64,000 bases of DNA from positions 6,660,138-6,724,137 of the forward strand of contig OZ026833.1 in the NCBI GenBank assembly GCA_964023205.1. The letters run 5' to 3'. Within the stretch, counting starts at the first letter, position 1. Each line of letters opens with the position of its first letter. This document shows, one piece after another, positions 1 through 12,500 of this stretch. The position numbers and the translations under genes are program-made. The notes under the pieces were generated by a model, which saw only the letters and a list, made by a program, of their open reading frames with translations, was not told the DNA's origin and searched no databases. This stretch comes from Lutraria lutraria. Its lineage: Eukaryota > Mollusca > Bivalvia > Venerida > Mactridae.

Positions 1-639
1 CAGACTGAAGAACTGTGTTTTTCTACATCCACCATGCAGTTCATTAAACTAGTTCATGTTCTATATTGCAGTGCAAGTCTATATAAGTTCAGTTTCCATG
101 AGTAATTTCAGTACTTTGATTATTATCAGGACCAATCATCCAGAAATAAATTTATCGTCCATAAACCTTGTCATATAACATTAAATAAAATGACCCTGAT
201 CCCTTTTTGCTGTAATCAAAACCATATTTACAGCACTCAGCCAACATGATATGAAATGCTAACATGTTCTGTTCCCCTAACCTTTTCATTAAAACCAAAG
301 TCAGCACTTTGTTCAAACTCCATTAATATACCAAGCATTCCCTAATTAATGCCTTCAGGGGAATTGTATTTCACAGATTTTTACAGTTTGTCAAATTACT
401 ACATGAACAATTCTTGGAAGCTTTGTGGTTAATACTAGCAGGATCAATAAACCATTTACTCCAAAAAGGGCCGGGGTCATAACAAGAAGGGAGCATTTTT
501 AGATATTCCATGGAGACAGAACGCTAAATCATACTAAGGGCTCAACAAGTTTTCCAGGCAATTCATCCTTCTGGACTTCAATCCAGATCTACATCAATTT
601 GAAACCTGGTGCTGAGTGGATTTCTAATCATAATATTGT

Positions 640-930
640 TTGTTTGTTTGTTTCGTCGGGATTTACGCCATTTTCAACATTATTTCAGTCATATCGTGGC
701 GGGCAGTTATCCTAACCAGCTTTCATGGACTTCATTTAGGCATTAACCAGTACTAACCACATTCTATCCATAAGCTTCTACCAAGCTACCTCACATAATT
801 TGGAGGTGGTGGACAATTTAACACATGTAATATACTCAGTCAAATTTGTCACGGACAGTGTGAGATTCGCCCGGGGTTCTAACTCACAGCCTCTCGATCA
901 TTAGACAATTCATAATATTACGAGCATACT
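640..930 (-). repeat. tRNA-derived SINE, minus orientation, diverged
   Basis: The plus strand reads GTTTGTTTGTTTCG, then TTTACGCCATTTTCAAC, TTTCAGTCATAT, CCTAACCAG and a region before a degenerate tRNA-like head near 900. The same core order recurs at 9190, 14040, 28320 and 37015 and is the layout of common bivalve SINEs. Confidence 0.6.
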
Positions 931-3900
931 AGTGAATTTGACATGGAGTAAGATTTACTAGAATTAGCAATATTTTGCTATCACTATCATTTCATTGAAT
1001 CCAGCAGGCATCAATACGGCTGATTACTCATCATCTACGTACTGTATTGTATTTTCATGTTATGCAGCAATCAAGCTTTGAGACAAACATGCAACTACGA
1101 CATTCATATATCCAACCTACGTAGCTGTTGATAATCACCCTCTATTGTCTCAATATGTTCATTCATACAATAGATTGTATAAAAGTTTGTTGAGTCCAGT
1201 AAGTTTAACGCAATTAAACAATGGACAATGTCACACTACTGTATGATATACATCCACTCATAGTTAGGTGACACTCTACCATCAATGAGGCAACAATAAA
1301 CAAGTTAAGTTATTAATTATTAATTTGCCATCATTCTAATCATACAACCAACACTGACACATGCTGAACTAAGTATTTACTTAATTGTCTTCTACAGTGT
1401 ATGTAATCATATGACTATTTGTGAGACACCCACGATTGACCAACACATTAACCTTTTCAGGACAGAAGATTATTTACCACTAAAACATACACAATGCCCA
1501 CTACTAGAGATGTTGGATCATGTAATCACCACAAAGTAAATAACAATATTCAGAGACCTTAACCTTAATGAACAGGAATGCTAAGGCTCCAGCCTAATAT
1601 GGTCATGCAAGTGCCGAATATTTCACTTTAAGCAACTGGCTTTAGTTCATATGAAGATTTTCAAAATTGTACAAAAGCCGTGACATTGTGTCTTTTTTTT
1701 GTGTGTGTATCAGACAGACAGTCAGCCAAATCAACAAAAGAGAATAAGTTCAAGACATAAGTCATTAAAATCAGCCAAGATTCATTATAGGCAAAGCCAA
1801 CTTAAATTGGTTTCTAGTGCTTTACTTATTTATGAATTGATCAACAAGAAATGGTCTGATAATCAAATAAACAATACAATTCACAAACTATATCATGTAA
1901 GCAGATAATAAAAACCATTCTTTTGAATATCGACCTCCTTATATGTCCATGTCATACATTGTACGGCCACAAGTGTTTTAAGTGAAAAGTTTTAATTATC
2001 ATTAAGGTATCAAGATTTGAGTAGACCATGAGTTAATCAATAACAATAACTACATTTACATAAAACTGTAACTAAAGATAGAATAAAACATCAATAATAT
2101 TTAAATACATAAGCAACTATAAGCTATCTTGAACCTTAACATAAACCCATTTGTGGCTATTTTTCTAGCTTTATTCAATATTATACTGCTGTCAAATCAT
2201 TGGACGTGTCAAAAGCATGTAGAATACAAATAATAATCAATCACACAACATCTCTCACTGAATTCAAGGACTTTTCCCTATGTAAACACACTCGAACAAT
2301 CCTTTAAACCAGAACATAAATTCACAATGTGAGACTCAAAGACGGCCAACGAGTGTTTAGAAAAATAAAAACACTAAGACAATATTCAACTTAGGAGAAG
2401 TACAAAAACAGTTGTTCAGTCTTAATACATCAAATATCCACAAATGTATTATGTAAGATAAAAAAAAATACATACATGTAAAATTAAATCTTATATAAAT
2501 CAATTGTATAATTTATCCAACAAGGGAGGTAATCAGATTTAATCACCCCAATAAAACAAGTCATTTGTAAGAGTTATCTTTCTTGTATCAATTAATACAT
2601 ATACATGACTGACTGGTTTTATAGGTCAAATAATTGACTTACTTCTATCAAACTACCTGGTGCTACAGTATAATGAATTATTCATACAGTCTATAATTAC
2701 AATACAACCTCAATTACTGATCTCTTCAATATTACGACTCCCTCATTATAACAGTCATTAATTTCATCCAAGTCTCTATTTCAACTTGATTTTAACTGTT
2801 TAAAATATTAACAACAAATTTTTTGTTCCAAAGGTGATCATAACATCAAAATTTTGCTGTATTACGTTATGAATAAATGAAGCAATGAAATGTAAAAATC
2901 AGACAAAATTCATTTCTAAATTATTCAAAGGTGAACTGTTATGCATATTTTATAAGATGTTAAATTACTTCAAGTACAAACAAGGTAACTTTATCATTCT
3001 GATGTTCATCATAAAGAAATAGACAAACTAAGACTGGTTACAAAGATTTCTGCTAACAGCTAAATATATACAAGCACATCTTGTCTCTCTGAGGTTTAAT
3101 GTTGCACCAAAAACCAGGATCATTTGATGGCTTTTTCCAACTTTAACATTGGATAAAACCCCCAGGTATATACACCAGTCCTAATATAATCACCAACGTT
3201 CTGTAAGTCAGAGACCAAAACCACTCATCTTATAATTGAGCCACCTCTCCATCCACACAAACTCAGACAAAGAACAAACATTAAATTAAAGAAATTAACA
3301 GTGTCAAGAAGTGTTCTACAAGAAATACTGAACAAATTGTAGAATAGTGAAATAAGCAGCGGCAAGAGTTGAACTAGGTCAGCGATTGTATACTTTACCC
3401 GTTTATCCACTCCAAATATATGAGAAAATTCACCCAACATCACAAAATGTTAATTGAATCAACAGTTGTGAACAAAATGATTGTGGATATCCCATAATCA
3501 ACCTAAATTTCATACCTATTCATAGAGATCACCAGCCAGACATCAATTTCATTGACCCTGTAACCATGCTAACCAAATCCAAAATCATCACCAATGCTCT
3601 ATAGAGCAATTTAAATCTAGTGGGCCTTACAAAATGTTTTGAGGCAAAATAATACAAGATTGGAATACCTAAAAAATACCTAAATTCAAGATGCAAAGAA
3701 TCACATTAAGTCAATAACAAAAAAAAAATTAATGAATGAAACAATTGCAAAGAAGCCGTATTTACTGCAACAAACGTCGGCTTTAAAAAACACTAGCCTG
3801 TCTTTACTCAACAAAAGATTGAGCCGAAACCTATAAAATGACTTAAAATCAATATCTGCAATGTTGCAGATTGTTCAACAGCCTCACAGAACAATGCAAA

Positions 3901-4315
3901 GTTTTCTGAGTGAAAAAAAAGTTTTTTCCTGTAACATAATAACATTAGCGCAAATCGTTGAATAAACTGAAACACACGCCAGTCAATGAATGGTGTCTGC
4001 TTAAAACCTATAAATTACCTTAACTTTGTTATGAACTGAACCCTATGCTCAAGACTATGAAACCCTATATCTAATAAATTATGATTTGATTAAAAGCTGA
4101 GACATGTATACTATAACAGACTACATCACTAATTGATGGTAGATCGACCTACAGCTCTACAAGCAAAGAAACATTTTAAAGCTTAAGCATATCAAATTTT
4201 ATTCATACAATAGATTCAGGGTTTCTTTTCTGTAAGACAATAACTATAATACTTATTCAGTATGAAGTCAAACTTTACTAGCACTGAGGCAATGTAATTT
4301 TAGGGTCCAGCATCA

Positions 4316-4450
4316 GAGACCATAAAGGTTGGGGACTAGAACAGCAGGCTCCACTTCGGAAGGTTTAGGACGACAAAAGCAGACCCGAGGTAGCTGGCTT
4401 GGGCATCATATTCTACTGTTAAGTGGGTTCGAGCCCTAGATTTTATTTTA
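4316..4450 (+). repeat. SINE-like fragment with tRNA B-box
   Basis: GGGTTCGAGCCCTA near 4427 matches a tRNA B box and is preceded by an A-box-like GTAGCTGGCTTGGGC at the right distance. The flanks lack a clean tRNA cloverleaf, so this is a SINE head rather than a tRNA gene. Confidence 0.4.
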
Positions 4451-5489
4451 GAAGGGAAAGAGCATGAGGCGCTGCGGCAGTGATCGCCAAGCTCATGAGA
4501 CCCCCAGGCTCACAGACAGTAATGAACGAAGATGAGAGACACTGACAATTAAGATCTAGCCAGCATCAACCTTGAAAGAAAATCACTAAGTTCGATCATG
4601 CAAGAAAGGCAACTGACAATCTAACAACTAGAATTCTGCTCAACTGGTGTGAAATGAAAAATTAGTTCCAAGTTGTTCGGTTTGGCACGAGCATTGCATT
4701 CATTGTACTGTATTCGATAAATCGAATACAAAAATTAAACCAGCATTAAGTTATATATTCAAGAAACATTAAGAAACTAATATGGAATATATGGCAAACA
4801 TAACTGCATTATATGATAAGTGAAACACTCAGGACAATACAAAGTGAGGTATTAGATTCTAATGTACTTTTATGTCATCTTCAAGTTTGCTTCACTTAAA
4901 ACATATTAAGACACAGGAAACAATCATAAAACAGATGCATAGTTCGATGAAATTAATGTTTTACAACTTCGGAGAAGGTTTCCTGAATTCCATACATATT
5001 TAACATTCCCCATACTTTGGTTGTATATATAAATTATTTCAGTCTCTGACAAGTAGCTAGGTAGAAACTTGTTTTTGCAATTATTCGATGATGATGTGTT
5101 TTTTTGCAATCAGCCAAAACATCAATAAAAGACTATTTTAGCAGAGGTGAGCAACAATGTCGACATTAATATAACTGGTATAATTATAAGCTATGACTAC
5201 CGAAAAAAAATCAATTTTCAATTTGGTCATTAATTAAAAGTCTAGTAATTAAAAGATTTTTGTGTTTAGGGCAACATGTAGTGTAAGGTGATATCTTACT
5301 GATTTGTATCATTGGTTAGTTAACATCAACCAAACAGGAGAGGTTTTATTTAAAAGACCAGCTTCTGGACAGTTTCATTAGAAAGGGTCAGGCTGCCCTT
5401 TCACAATACAATTTTTTTCCAGAATATATCCAGATTTTATAGTTATTTTTTTAATGCCATTTTTCAAAAAAAAAATTCAGTTACATAGT

Positions 5490-5605
5490 TATGTCGGCCA
5501 ATTCACCAAACCGGCACATTCTCTGCATGTCGAGGAAAGTCCAACACTGTTGTCACATTTTCATGGAAGAATATAACTTGCCACAACCAAGAATCGAACC
5601 AGGAT
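5490..5605 (-). repeat. SINE fragment
   Basis: It contains GGCCAATTCACC..ACCGG, then a degenerate middle, and AAGAATCGAACCAGG at its right end (a reverse B box). The order matches the copy at 37015-37300. Confidence 0.45.
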
Positions 5606-6334
5606 AGGTGAGATTTTATAGTAAATTAATGTATCACTTATAATCATATAAAACAAATATTTTTAATAGAACCATAACCTTCCTAATTCAAAATTCAATG
5701 AACTGAGTATTAAGACCTAAATTTTTTTTTTCAAAAAAAAAAGAAGCATATTTTTTAGGGGCATTGAAAAACACGCAATTCCTGGTTCCTTATTTTCTTT
5801 TTGGATGGATTTCTTAAAATGACCATTCCCAGAGGCAATCCCATTTCAAATTTTTGCCAATTATAGCTGATTTTCTCTCCCAGTCTCTTCATGTTTCACA
5901 ATTTTTTGTTATTTAATTTTAAGCCAAACTTGCATGACTTCACCATGAAAAATTCCCAAATTGACCAGTCTAAGGCTCATTTCCAAAATGGGTGAAATCT
6001 TCTTGTTTTGGAGGAACTAGGTCATCTAGAAAACGAATAAAAACCAACCAGAATTTAAGAGGTACTGAAGCTGATCGAAATGACAGCCAGCTGCTTGACC
6101 AATCCAATTAATATCCAGACAATGAGATGATCAACGAGGAAGTAAAATATCTGTCTGATACAGAAGCTAACCTAGACAGAGTTGATGTCTAGAATATGAC
6201 AATCAAACCTATTACACACTGACCAACGTATTATTCAGCATCCAGAATGCTAAATATATATATATACCGGTACATATACAGGAATTCATCTGATATAACT
6301 ATGGTAATATAAGATACCTTTAATCTATTGATCT

Positions 6335-6660
6335 GTAAGATGATTAAGGTGATGATAGTGATGTCAAAGATGATCAAAATGATGTTCTTGATAATGATAG
6401 TGCTGATGATGGTGGTTTTAGTTATGGTAATGCACAGTTGATGGCGATAACGATGATGATGATGGTGACGAAGGTAATGATGATGGTAGTGGTGGTGATG
6501 AAAATTATGATAATGGAGGCGATGATGAGGGTGTTGATGATGGTGAAGATGATGAAGGTAATTATGAAGGTGACGATTATGATGATGGTGGTGATGATGG
6601 TAACAATGATGATGAAGATGATGTAATGGTGTTGATTATAATGATTGTGATACTGCTATA
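6335..6660 (+). repeat. GAT/GGT-rich degenerate trinucleotide tract
   Basis: About 300 bases of interrupted GATGAT/GGTGAT repeats, nearly free of C on the plus strand. The Met/Val-rich reading frame here (6438-6626) is a by-product of the repeat and not a gene. Confidence 0.85.
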
Positions 6661-7659
6661 ATGCTACTGAGGAAATGTTGATGCTTCTAATACTGTAAGT
6701 TGATAATAGATACAATAGTTTTAATAATATGATCAACAAACTGAAGCTTAGACAGGATAGGCTATACGATGATCAGACAAGTGTTTCTAAATGTCAAACT
6801 AATAATAGCCAGTCTGATAATTAAGTTAAATTATCTTAGAGAACAAACAGCGGAACTTAAGTCAAAGGAATGTATGGCAGAAAGATTATGGTTACTTCCA
6901 GATCATCTAGAAATTGCTTCACCATGATTCTTTACAGTCCCAGATAATCTGAATATCATTAAGACATAAATTTATACTAAGCAAAAATTCTCTCAAACTC
7001 TTATCTTTCAACACTGGTATTCAAATATTTCTCCATAGACAATCTATATCATTATAACATAAACACAAAATAATCAGTCCAGAAAAAAAACAATATACAC
7101 ATAGTATCAACCATGCCATGTGGCAATTTATCACAAACATAATTATTAACACAGATTCTTCAGCAATACAATCAAGAGACATTGTCAGCAGAAAGTGTTA
7201 ACAACATAAGAAAATATTTATAATTAGTTTGGCAGTATTTTCTGCCTATTTTTCCAACTTATCTTACAGCAAAAACTTCTTCGTAAGGAAATCTAACACC
7301 ATTAAAATGGTGGTCTATACTTATATAAAATAATAATGATTATGTCAAATTATGTGTGGCAACTAAAGGTCAATGCGGTCAAGGTTATTGGAAGAAGGTC
7401 AAAGATGTTTGGATAAGGTCAAAGTTTAATTAAGTTATTCAAACTTAGCATAGTGGATCATTGTAAGGATCTTCCATAACTAAAATGCTACAGAGCTATA
7501 AACTAGCACAGGAGTCATACTGAGTCTATAAAAGCATTGATCTCACATGCAATTATAAAACATTGACTTTTCTTTTCAAAACAACCTAGTGGTGGTTATT
7601 AAACTACTAAAACAGTTTACGAGTTGTAAAAGGTAAGCAGAAATCTCACACAATCTGAA

Positions 7660-7850
7660 GAATTTCAAATTAACCAATCAAATTCCATAAAACAATTCTG
7701 CTGTAAAACCAATCAAATTCCATAGAAACAACAAATTGACAGATCAAATTCTTCAAGGATATTAGATTGACCAATCAAATTCAATAAAATACTTCATCAC
7801 CCAATAAAATTCTATAGATTATCAGATCGACCAATCAGACGAAGCAAAAT
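7660..7850. repeat. degenerate ~31-bp tandem array with CCAATCAAATTC core
   Basis: Six spaced copies of a core like ACCAATCAAATTC(C)ATA start near 7671, 7705, 7737, 7766, 7797 and 7826, spaced 29-34 bp. Five keep a CCAAT pentamer. It lies downstream of the last AFF exon identified. Confidence 0.6.
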
Positions 7851-7965
7851 GAAATACCAGTAATCTAAGCTCACCATGAAACATAATTATTTGATGTCCT
7901 TGACCTTTGAAGGAGAAGTTATAAACTCGGTACAACTGAAAGTCCATTTTACTGATTATGTAACC

Positions 7966-7988
7966 AGAGAGAGAGAGAGAGAGAGAGA
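7966..7988. repeat. (GA)n microsatellite
   Basis: An uninterrupted GA dinucleotide run of about 11 units. Confidence 0.95.
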
Positions 7989-8379
7989 AATCAATGAATT
8001 CAATACAAAGTTCCATTAATCTTATCAAACATGCACATCAGAACAAAATCATATATATCATAACCATGATGACTGTGATTTAAACCAGTGAGCAAAATGC
8101 ACTAAAAACTGTATGGAATAAACAATTGATTATAAATACGATATAACACACTAAAGAGCACAGCTTCAGCACCAGACACCATTATAACCATTTAGTAAGT
8201 CATACATGAACAGTCATAGCGACAATAATTATATTCATATGACAATCAAGTAATATTACTATTAAACACATCATTAGTGACACATAGTATGTTGCATGTA
8301 ATTACAACTATATTAATATCCAACACAATAATGTTTTGCACTGAATAATTGACCAAGTTTTGGAATCCAGCAGAAGCCA

Positions 8380-8620
8380 AATAAATCTAGAATCTGAAGT
8401 CTTTTCGACCTTGATTTCGAATCCGGCAACAGTGACCTAAATGTGGAATACAGGCAAAGTAAGCCAGGTGAAGAATCCTACTCATGTGACCTTAATATAG
8501 AATCTGGCACTAGTGACCTAGATATGGAATCTGAAGTCTTTTACCTTGATTTCGAAATCAGCAATAGAGATCTGGCAGTAGTGACCTAGATGTACAATTC
8601 AGACATGTGACACTCGCTAT
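8380..8620. repeat. degenerate ~30-bp repeat (GTGACCTAGAT / GAATCTGGCA units)
   Basis: Phrases such as AGTGACCTA(A/G)AT, GAATCTGAAGTCTTTT and CCTTGATTTCGAA recur several times in changing order. This indicates a decayed tandem array or nested local duplication. Confidence 0.55.
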
Positions 8621-9189
8621 TCAAATGCAAGGAGACAATAATGTAAGAAGTGAGACAGTGTGGATATTGCAGAGCATTAGCAATTGAATATGCGGTAACT
8701 TCTCCGATGAGATCAGTCTGTCTGATATGATCACACAGACAGGTTGTTATGTAACATTGGAAGAGAATCCATTATTGGTCAGGAGAACTTGAACACTAGA
8801 CAAAACTTGATTGTAAGAATGATGGAAAATCATAAATAAAAGGTCAGTAACTTATACATTCACAACTTCTAAGACAATGTAATTTGATCCAGAATTTATA
8901 AAAGAAATTCATCAACCAGAATTTATATCATTTATACTGGTATAGCATATGGTAATAATTATAACAAATACATACATTTTGTATGGGACAAATAGTATTT
9001 AATATCTAGATGCAACATATATCTAGCATGAACACATGCAAGGGATCCCAATGACACATAATATAACAGAAATGATGTCTTGCATCCCAACAAATGTCAA
9101 ACTTCATATTTTCAAAACTGCATAAAAGGTCAAAAACCTTTACAAGCAGAAAATTCTCTTTTAATGTTTATATTGAAATAATAATCTTT

Positions 9190-9330
9190 GTTTCCATGGG
9201 TTTAACACCATTTTTTAACTTTATTTCAGTCATTTGCGATGGTCAGTTCACCTAACCATTATTAACTTATACTTGTAGCACCACTGTTTTTCCTAACAAT
9301 TATTTAACTGCTGTGCACTAAGACAATCAT
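9190..9330 (-). repeat. SINE core fragment
   Basis: GTTTAACACCATTTTTTAACTTTATTTCAGTCAT…GGTCAGTTCACCTAACCA repeats the core seen at 660 and 37040. The tRNA-like head is not clear. Confidence 0.55.
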
Positions 9331-9482
9331 AAAATGGTCTAAATATCCTACAATGAGGCTGGCAGGTAGGAAATGATATTTCTTGAAACTATTTTCTGAT
9401 ATAATAAAATTCAGAATTCCGGAGCACTGAAGCAAAGGGTCTGTACCAATTGAGCTGCTTATTTACAGAACAAAATGCTTAC

Positions 9483-9513
9483 CTTTACTGGCTGGTTTCA
9501 AATCTTTGCTTTC
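9483..9513 (-). CDS. AFF4: AFF4-like exon 6
   Basis: This 31-nt exon (ESKDLKPASK plus one base) lies between a CAATTTCAG acceptor and a GTAAGCATTTT donor. It starts in phase 0, continuing directly from the previous exon. It is the last exon I can support; the next should begin with two bases completing a codon. Confidence 0.7.
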
Positions 9514-12500
9514 CTGAAATTGTAAGATAAATAATCAATGTATGTTGTAACATAATAATTATACTATGATGATAATTCACATACCCATGATTGACATATG
9601 AGATAAAATTTATACCAATTTGAAGAATATTGAGCTTTTTATGAGTAATTCGGTCTGTCCCGAGTTCATAAGTTACGATAAAAAGATTCATCCCAGACTT
9701 GTTACGTAACACGATTGTGCTATTTTTGTAAATCTCACAAGGAAATGGAAAGACAGGATCTGAGAATTTGCATTACAAAGATGATTTCAGACTCTCTCGT
9801 CAATCTACATCAATTTGTGGCTCTAAGGCCATCCTTATAAAATACTTTGGGGTTACACTACCTACTCACAAAAACGGCCCAACCTAACATTTTTTCACTG
9901 GGGTGTAAAGTTGCACAATCTGCCAGGGCCATTGGCGGCTTTTTTAGCTCTGTGTCATTTGGCGGCTTTTTTAGCTTTATCGGTGGAGGGTGACCAATGG
10001 CCAATGGGGAGAACAACTGACCTTCTGTGAGCTAGCCGGATACCTTTTTTAAATGTGAAATATGTCTGGTCTGAGGAGGGATTCAAATTGACAGTGGTGA
10101 TGGGTAAGTAAATACTGGTCAGAGACCATAACCACATGACAGGAGGGACCTTAGCTCCTAAATATGAATATTATGCAATAAATAATTATTTATTATTACA
10201 GCATTAAACTAATTTTCAATTGAAGAAGGCAAAAACTTGTATTTAAATATTTGCTTATCAAAATCATGATTTTACTATCATTACCGGTAAATACCTTTTC
10301 CTGAGCTAAAGTAATTTGATCTAAGCCTATTATCATTGTACTTGACTGACGACAAAATGCATGTATAACTGATTCTTAAACTGATTATATTGTGATAAAT
10401 ATCTTAATCATAATATTGAATAACTTGCTGAAAATTGTCTTTAAACTCTAGGTTACAGGACAGTGAAAATCACCTTCAGAAGGCATCTAACAACTCCACT
10501 ACAAGTAAGGTCAAAGGACTATAAATTTATCACCAGGTCAAATTCAATTTCATAACGTCATAGTGACTTAGTGGGACACAGGACTATAAATGTCACAGTT
10601 TGTCATATCACATACTGACATAGACCAAGCAGTCCAATTATCATCATGAAAATACTTACCTGAAATGGAAACTTGGATTCTTTGAATGGTGTTTGGATAC
10701 CAGTCAACGGCTTTGGTACCTGAAACTCCTGCAAGTACATAAAAATACTATTAAACATCATAAAAACACAGCAAGTACTAACATACAGCATAAATAAATA
10801 TACCATCAGTACAAACAAATCAGTCCAAGGTTCAAGTAGAAATTACCGTTTCTATGAGTAGAAGGCACTGAATGGTATGCAGTGTAGTTCATTTACATGG
10901 CACAAATTTTTCTTACAAATGAAGAACATGTAGGTTACACATCGAGGGCTCAGCGCAACAGTGTCGTAACTTGTTCTTATTTCAATATGAGTTACGGCAC
11001 TGTTGCGTTGAAGCCTCGACATGTATGTATTATCAAGCTGAGTCCAGTATGACAATAGGAGATATAATACCTCTGTTGTATCTACAAGCTTACATACGAT
11101 CAATCAATTTTATTCACTTTTTATGAATTAAAGTAGTTCTCATTTTAACCATAAGCAAACACAACTAAACTTAATTGTATGCCTCCAAGGATGATCAAAA
11201 CAGGGGAAATCTGCCGATGATCCGCACAAAACTCAAAACCCCAATATTATTATGATTTATATCCATATCATATGTATACATCTAAATACACCTCTGCATT
11301 TAAATCTTTAGGTATCATCTCTCCTTTTAGTAGGCTAGCTTTTTGTTCAAAGGGTTGAGTTTAATTTGAAGAAAATATCATCTTAAAGATAAAAACAATA
11401 TCTGTTTCACTTACATACTTTTAAAGAATGTAATTATTCTGGTCAGATTTCATGTTTTGTTTTTCACAAGTTCTTCATGATCATTCATGATCAGTTCTAG
11501 AACTGAAGTTCTTAAACTTGGACATGGCTATTCTAAGAACATTTAAAGAAACAGTCAAGAATTCAAGAAAATAAATTCACAGGGGCATGTATCTTCTCTC
11601 CCTTTACTAAGCTTTAAGTTTAAAGGGTTGACTTTAATTTGAAGGCTATTTCAGCGACAAAAAATACTCATTTTAAGATCAGAGGGATATCTGTTTTACT
11701 TTCATACTTTAACACTTATAATCTAATTAGCATGTAAACAAATGGTAGTATATATTAACAACAGATTCACTCAGCCAGAACAATACAAACATCAGATTTA
11801 AAATTTAGTAGAAATTAATGCAATCATTAAACAGAGCAGAGAGAATTTAATTAAACTCAATGAAGGGTGGAAGATAAACGTTGAATTCTTCAGTAACTTG
11901 TGGTATCATACTCCTGTAGTGTTAAATATGTAATTATTGTATACAGTTTTTACTTTTATCTCTACCTTTACCTGTTGTTTAACTGCCCATTCAACAGCTA
12001 TGGTAATATCAGAGTCGCCCCAAAGAGAAGGGAGATAAGATACAGGAGAACTGGGTCTTTACATCCCTAAAGCACCAATATAGTCTACAGTGATTTTTCA
12101 CCTTCTATAACAGAGGCCTATTATAAGGCCTCTTCTGCATTGAAAATTTCTTTCAAAACATGCAGTTTTCCCAAAAATCCAGACTTAGACCCGCTATTTT
12201 CTTTCCCAAATCAGCAATTTTAGCGATAATTCTTCCCAAAATCAACAGGCTAAGGCCTTTTCCCAATGAAGAGAGAAAAAACATAAATAGATATACACCT
12301 CACCCATTTCCTGTGATTTTCCTAACACAGTACTTTAATTGGCTCGGTAGTTGGGATGGGGCCATTGAAAAAACATCCTTGAAATATTGGAAGGCAGAGC
12401 CAAGATTCAAACCAACAACCTATTGTTTATTAGTCCAGCATGTTACCACTAGACCACCAATCACCCCTCTTTTATCTATAATCAAGATAGCAAACTGCAT

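Larger units (their letters stand above)
1..9482. other. AFF4-like intron or downstream sequence with repeats; no supported exon
   Basis: The stretch is AT-rich DNA with SINE fragments (about 640-930, 4316-4450, 5490-5605, 9190-9330), a GAT-rich tract (6335-6660), a GA run, and degenerate tandem repeats at 7660-7850 and 8380-8620. All ORFs are short and unconvincing. It should contain or be followed by later AFF exons; a possible 20-nt microexon near 2647-2666 (minus) was not strong enough to call. Confidence 0.5.

Noticed and set aside
2647..2666. possible 20-nt AFF4-like microexon (minus)
   Set aside because: It has an AG and a GTAAGT and a fitting phase, but the peptide is too short and unlike known AFF sequence to claim.
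6438..6626. Met/Val-rich ORF on the plus strand
   Set aside because: It is a translation of the GAT/GGT simple repeat, with no other sign of a gene.
7873..7905. possible next AFF4-like exon (minus, GQGHQIIMFH)
   Set aside because: The phase fits and a GTGAGC donor exists, but the acceptor is weak and the peptide does not match the family.
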